DNA from: JBCBKL01 sp038521825
GTDB lineage: Bacteria > Pseudomonadota > Alphaproteobacteria > Rhodobacterales > Rhodobacteraceae
Assembly (NCBI GenBank): GCA_038521825.1
Contig: JBCBKL010000042.1
Location: 1 to 16,304, forward strand
Reading direction: 5' to 3'
DNA: 16,304 nt
Position 1 is the first letter of the stretch; the number at the start of each line of letters is the position of its first letter. This document shows positions 12,952 through 16,304 of the stretch, piece after piece. The position numbers and the translations under genes were made by a program. Below the pieces are notes generated by a model. It made no database searches. It saw only the letters and a list, made by a program, of their open reading frames with translations, and was not told the DNA's origin.

Positions 12952-13866
12952 CCGCTCAAATGTTCACGTCATGGTTGAGAGACTCGACCATCCACCTAAG
13001 ATAACAAGGGTCATCCAGGACCATGCTTGCCTTTCGGCGGAACATGGCGGATGACACGGTGCGGATCGGCAGAGGTCCGCGAAGAAGAGCAGGGTGCACG
13101 ACCTGTTCTTGAAATACCCAAAGGCAGCGCGAACCCTGAGCTGAGGATTAGTGAAGGGCGCACTTATGCAAACTTTCCACCTGTGGTTTCGAGATTTGCG
13201 TGCGATCTCTTTGGGGCAAAGCCCCAGCCGATGGCAGACCCATTCGATGCGGCGCGCATCGAAATGGGAGACGGCATCGCCTCTCCCAAACCCTCTACGA
13301 CCAACCTGCGCGGTTGGATGGCGTTCCGCAATGCGATCCCCTGACGGCATCCTGTGCGCCATGGCCGGGGCTGGATCGTCAGGGGTGTCGCACTTGCGGA
13401 CTGCGCGGAATGACAGTCGCGGGCCTGTCCTTCCTTGCCGGGTTTGCCGATGGCAAACCGCCGATGTGCCCCGCCAATCTCCCGCCAACCATAAGGCTGG
13501 GAAGATTGGTGGAACGCATCGGCAAGCCCGCGCCTCAACCACCCTTCGGGCAGCTTCGGGCGGGCTGTCTTTTCCCCTCCGGCCCCAGCGTTCTGTGGCG
13601 CGGGCCTCCGGGAAAAAGACGGTTGCGCGCTACCCCGACGGATCCGGAACGCGATGTTCCGAAGCCCCCGGCTTTCGCCCAACAGGGAGGTTGAAGCCGG
13701 TCCCGTCCACGAGGGTGACAGGACCAGCTCACCTCCTATCCTGCGCCAGCACCCCGGCTCTTATCACGGGCCAAGAGCCGGTCGGCACGGATGTGCCTGG
13801 CGCGGCGCAGCGGCGGTGCGGACGCGCACTGCGGTCGCTGTTGGTGTCTTCTGGAGAGGAGGGCGC
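12952..13866. other. Non-coding oriT region between the divergent transfer operons
   Basis: These 915 bases separate traD (minus) and the relaxase (plus). The long open frames here give low-complexity translations without recognisable domains, so I read it as non-coding. It holds the nic core (13155-13166) and at least four compact hairpins: TGGGGC-AAA-GCCCCA (13212-13226), GGGAGA-c-GGC-ATC-GCC-TCTCCC (13266-13287), GGTTTGCC-GAT-GGCAAACC (13441-13459) and CGGAAC-GCGAT-GTTCCG (13645-13661). Such structures suit relaxosome binding, single-strand initiation or single-strand promoters. Confidence 0.75.
13155..13166 (-). other. oriT nic site core, RSF1010/MobQ type
   Basis: Read on the minus strand, this is TAAGTGCGCCCT, the core known for RSF1010-family (MobQ) nic sites, all 12 bases matching. 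By that precedent the relaxase cuts between GCG and CCC, i.e. between plus-strand positions 13159 and 13158. Upstream on the cut strand lies an imperfect inverted repeat AAACCAC...GTGG...GTTT, ending 11 nt before the cut, comparable to the RSF1010 layout. The transferred strand would lead with the traD-traG side and bring in the relaxase gene last. Confidence 0.88.
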
Positions 13867-15156
13867 ATGGCCAGCTACCACCTCTCTGTGAAAACGATCA
13901 AACGCAGCGCCGGGCGCTCTGCCACTGCAGCCGCGGCCTACCGTGTCGGTGAGCGCATCGAGTGCCAGCGCGAAGGCCGTGTCCACGATTACACCCGCAA
14001 GCAGGGCATCGAGGAGACCTTCATCCTGGCACCGAAGGACGCCCCGGACTGGGCGCAGGATCGGTCCCGCCTCTGGAACGAGGTCGAGGCCAGCGAGACC
14101 CGCCGCAACTCCGTCACCGCCCGCGAGTGGGAACTGGCCCTGCCGTCCGAGATCAGCGCCGAGGCCCGGTCGCAGATCACCCGCGACTTCGCCCAGGAAC
14201 TGGTCAGCCGCTACGGCGTGGCCGTCGATGTGGCTATACATTCGCCGCACCGCGAGGGCGATCAGCGCAACCACCATGCCCATGTCCTGACCTCCACCCG
14301 CAAGCTTGAGCCGGAGGGCTTCACGACCAAAACCCGCGTACTCGATTCCGCGAAAACCGGCGGCGTCGAGATCGATCAGATGCGCGGCCTCTGGGCCGAG
14401 TTGCAGAACCGTGCCCTGGAGCGGGCAGGGGAGGTGGAGCGCGTCGATCACCGGTCGCTCGAAGCGCAGCGCGCGGCGGCGCTGGAGCGGGGCGATCAAC
14501 TCTCAGCCGAGGAGCTGGATCGTGACCCAGAGCTGAAGCTGGGACCGGCGGCAAATTCCATGGAGCGCCGGGCCAAGGCGATGGCCGAGCGCCAGGGACG
14601 GGAATACGTCCCGGTCACCGAACGTGGTGCTGTCGTCCATGCCGCTCGCCAGGCCCGCGCCGCTTTCCGCGAGATGCGCGAGCGTCTGGATATCGCGCGG
14701 GAGACCTATGGGGCGGAGCGGGATGCAGGGCAGGGGCGCGTGTCCGCCGGTCTGGCAGCACTCAGGGCTGCAACTGCAAAAGATCGCGACCGCGACCGAA
14801 ACCCGAATGACTTCCGGGAGCGTCTCGCGCGTGTCGTGGACAGGTCACGGGACCAGGACGACACGCCGAAACCGGAAGGCCGCAATTATGCTCGGGAGCG
14901 GCTGAAGGAGATCATGGAAAAGGATGCCGGTCGCGACGGTCAGGCGGCGGTTCACAAGCTGGACGGTCACAGCGAATCTGAGCTTGCAGGTGATACTGGG
15001 CGCGAGGACCGCAAGCCCTCCGTGAACGAGCGCCTGAAAGACGTGCTGAACAAGCCGCGTGAGCGGCTGGAGATCGAGGACGAGCGCGACCAGGAGAAGG
15101 AGCAGGAGGTCGAGAAGGATCGTGACATCGACCGTGATCCAGGTCTCAGTCACTGA
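13867..15156 (+). CDS. MobA/MobL-family relaxase (MobQ)
   Basis: A 429-residue relaxase. The N-terminal domain begins MASYHLSVKTIKRSAGRSAT and places Tyr25 in AAAAYRVGER, the position of the nicking Tyr in this family. The metal-binding His cluster is HSPHREGDQRNHHAH (125-139). The C-terminal half is highly charged, with no helicase or primase domain seen, and carries three copies of a short motif, (R/N)ERL(A/K)x(V/I)(V/M/L), at 317-324, 343-350 and 387-394. It nicks oriT at the MobQ-type site, stays on the 5' end and is exported with the DNA through the coupling protein. The start at 13867 follows GGAGAGGAGGG; longer upstream frames are rejected. It converges on the next gene, overlapping by 11 nt. 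Confidence 0.93.
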   Translation: MASYHLSVKTIKRSAGRSATAAAAYRVGERIECQREGRVHDYTRKQGIEETFILAPKDAPDWAQDRSRLWNEVEASETRRNSVTAREWELALPSEISAEARSQITRDFAQELVSRYGVAVDVAIHSPHREGDQRNHHAHVLTSTRKLEPEGFTTKTRVLDSAKTGGVEIDQMRGLWAELQNRALERAGEVERVDHRSLEAQRAAALERGDQLSAEELDRDPELKLGPAANSMERRAKAMAERQGREYVPVTERGAVVHAARQARAAFREMRERLDIARETYGAERDAGQGRVSAGLAALRAATAKDRDRDRNPNDFRERLARVVDRSRDQDDTPKPEGRNYARERLKEIMEKDAGRDGQAAVHKLDGHSESELAGDTGREDRKPSVNERLKDVLNKPRERLEIEDERDQEKEQEVEKDRDIDRDPGLSH

Positions 15157-15484
15157 CGAGGCGATGAGAACTCGTTTCCCCGTTCTTCATGGGAATGCTC
15201 GCTTGAGAGAACCCGACGCCAACAAGGAATGAAATCACACCGGTCGCAGTCTTGAACTCGCGCACCTTGATTGCATTCTGCGTCAGGCGCGTCCTTGCGG
15301 TGACAAGAATTTTCTCCTGACCGTCACTCCCAACCGTCCGCATGATCCAGAGGCCATGCCAGCTTGGCCCTTTGCGTTCCGGATCGACCTTGCAGAGCAC
15401 CTCGACTGTATGGCCCTCTTCGGCAAGCGCGCGAAGGCCTTGTTCGGTGGTCACATTTGGTTCGATCTCTATAGTCGCGGTCAT
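15146..15484 (-). CDS. Hypothetical protein (112 aa) convergent with the relaxase
   Basis: A 112-residue protein that I do not recognise. It begins MTATIEIEPNVTTEQGLRALAEEGHTVEVL, suggesting a short strand and a helix; the middle (GLWIMRTVGSDGQEKILVTARTRLTQNAIKVREFKTATGVISFL) looks like alternating strands, so a small alpha/beta fold is likely. There is no signal peptide; the short hydrophobic stretch TGVISFLVGVGF is too short for a convincing membrane helix. The last codons overlap the 3' end of the relaxase gene on the other strand. The composition (balanced, non-repetitive) supports a real gene more than a shadow. The ribosome binding site is poor, and its function, including any link to transfer, is unknown. 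Confidence 0.62.
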   Translation of the reverse strand: MTATIEIEPNVTTEQGLRALAEEGHTVEVLCKVDPERKGPSWHGLWIMRTVGSDGQEKILVTARTRLTQNAIKVREFKTATGVISFLVGVGFSQASIPMKNGETSSHRLVSD

Positions 15485-15878
15485 CGGATGCTCTTGAAGA
15501 AACGGGAGTTATCTCTTTGTGCCGAAATTCATCAAGATTAGCAATCGTATATTATTGACTTCAACTTGCCCAAAGGGTTGGGCGCAGACAGCCGGTATCA
15601 GGGGGAGGGCGCGGCCCTCGCCCCTCGGGCAACCTCCTTCGACGGCACCGGGTCCTCGCGCTCACGCGGCGGGCCGCACCACTGCCATCGAACACGGTTG
15701 CCTCGCCCCCTCCCGCGTTCGCCACGTGGCAGATTTCCGCCTCGCAAACCTGCAAATTCGCAAGAACATGTGCCATCTGAGGGGTATCGTGATACATCCG
15801 AGTTTGTCTCGACCTGATCGTCCCACTGAATCTGTTTTGGGGATCTCATCTTTTACAATTCTTCTTGGAGTGGTCGTG
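15485..15878. promoter_or_regulatory. Intergenic region upstream of the porin operon
   Basis: This 394-bp gap holds the divergent starts of the 112-residue gene and the porin. No convincing gene is seen. Visible elements are a GC-rich hairpin GAGGGC-GCG-GCCCTC (15605-15619), a palindrome GTATC-GT-GATAC (15784-15795) that could be an operator for the porin operon, and GGAG at 15867-15870 as the porin's ribosome binding site. I could not place a clear -35/-10 pair. Confidence 0.5.
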
Positions 15879-16304
15879 ATGCAAATTGTTGCAGGGAATG
15901 CCCGCCGAACACACGGTGGCTTCAACTGGATATTCGGATATACGTTCCTTGTCAGCGCGTTGGCGAGTGCCTCGTTTGCGCAAGACCGCGACCCGATGCT
16001 ACTTTATGATGCTAACGGGACAACCGTGCGTGGACATTTGCAGTTTGGCTTGAATGCTGTCGTTGAAGACAATCTGTTTTGGGACCTCGCGGCAACAACG
16101 GCACCGGGCAGTGGTTTTGACCCGGACACCGAGTGGCTGGAAGGCTACATCAAGCCCGGCTTGAGTTTCGAGACTCAGCTTGATTCCGGGTCTGTTTTTT
16201 ATGGCAAGCTCTCTGCCGTCTCGTCCTACACATGGGGGACAGACGCCTTTGATACAGGCGATACAGGCGCGACGACGCTTGAGGAGGCCTATCTCGGATT
16301 CCGT
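15879..16304 (+). CDS. Outer-membrane porin, alginate-export-like; 5' part (continues at position 1)
   Basis: This is the N-terminal part of a 486-residue porin whose gene crosses the point where the circle was cut. The frame runs open from the ATG to the last base and continues in register after the 77-bp terminal overlap. The start is supported by GGAG at 15867-15870, eight bases upstream. The first 34 residues form a signal peptide with Arg residues, a hydrophobic core and an SASFA/Q cleavage site, so the product is exported. The mature part begins with short amphipathic strands rich in Gly, Tyr, Trp and Asp, as expected of a beta-barrel. The family call (alginate export, PF13372-like) rests on overall resemblance and is less certain than 'porin'. 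The substrate is unknown. It heads the cargo operon and is followed with overlap by a secreted hydrolase. Confidence 0.8.
   Translation, partial: MQIVAGNARRTHGGFNWIFGYTFLVSALASASFAQDRDPMLLYDANGTTVRGHLQFGLNAVVEDNLFWDLAATTAPGSGFDPDTEWLEGYIKPGLSFETQLDSGSVFYGKLSAVSSYTWGTDAFDTGDTGATTLEEAYLGFR
16228..16304. repeat. Terminal redundancy, right copy (identical to 1-77)
   Basis: Second copy of the 77-bp overlap. Removing one copy gives a 16,227-bp circle and restores the complete porin gene. Confidence 0.95.

Noticed and set aside
12964..13542. A 192-residue minus-strand open frame in the gap before the relaxase
   Set aside because: The translation is Arg/Cys/Pro-rich without domain-like pattern, it covers the nic core, and overlapping frames in other phases are equally long, as expected of GC-rich non-coding DNA.
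15160..15185. ACGAG...CTCGT as the relaxase terminator
   Set aside because: The stem has five pairs with a ten-base loop and no T-run; it is too weak to call.
15561..15797. A 78-residue minus-strand open frame upstream of the porin
   Set aside because: Only the first 30 residues look protein-like; the remainder is Arg/Pro-rich from GC-rich DNA, with no credible ribosome binding site. It could be a remnant, but I cannot support it.
1..16304. tRNA, rRNA, CRISPR array or insertion sequence
   Set aside because: No repeat-spacer pattern, no transposase gene and no cloverleaf or rRNA-like segment were seen on reading both strands; this was done by eye, without a covariance search.

Overview
The window is very probably one complete circular plasmid written out linearly. 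Its first 77 bases (1-77) are identical to its last 77 (16228-16304), so the molecule would be 16,227 bp, and a porin gene reads in one frame across the join. The host looks like a Gram-negative alphaproteobacterium, most likely in or near the Rhodobacterales. The reasons are a RepA/RPA-type initiator (PF10134), a MobQ-type relaxase with TraD- and TraG-like partners, an outer-membrane porin with a C-terminal Phe, and fairly GC-rich coding DNA. No rRNA, tRNA, CRISPR array or insertion sequence was seen.

Cargo (15879 through the join to 2769, + strand): a porin resembling the alginate-export family; a secreted serine hydrolase of the class C beta-lactamase / 6-aminohexanoate-dimer-hydrolase fold that overlaps the porin by 20 nt; and a META (HslJ-like) domain reading frame directly after the hydrolase stop, in the same frame. 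This looks like an uptake-plus-hydrolysis operon.

Stability and defence (2919-7871): a serine resolvase with a large imperfect palindrome upstream (candidate res site); an XRE regulator plus ImmA/IrrE peptidase pair, read divergently from a two-gene DUF2188 operon across a palindrome-rich shared promoter; a strong terminator; then a restriction-modification operon of a complete C5-cytosine methyltransferase, a PD-(D/E)XK-like endonuclease and an unrecognised 118-residue third protein.

Maintenance (7994-10288, - strand): a ParA ATPase with a small ribbon-helix-helix-like partner; an AT-rich repeat region between repA and parA (candidate centromere); repA; and five direct iterons just upstream of repA, the nearest almost touching its ribosome binding site (candidate oriV).

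Transfer (10416-15484): a TraD-like protein, a TraG/VirD4 coupling ATPase and a coiled-coil membrane protein on the - strand; a 915-bp non-coding oriT region containing an exact RSF1010/MobQ-type nic core; a MobA/MobL relaxase on the + strand; and a convergent small unknown gene. No mating-pair-formation genes are present, so the plasmid should be mobilizable, not self-transmissible. Overall it is a compact mobilizable plasmid with partition, multimer resolution, one or two addiction or defence modules and a small metabolic cargo.
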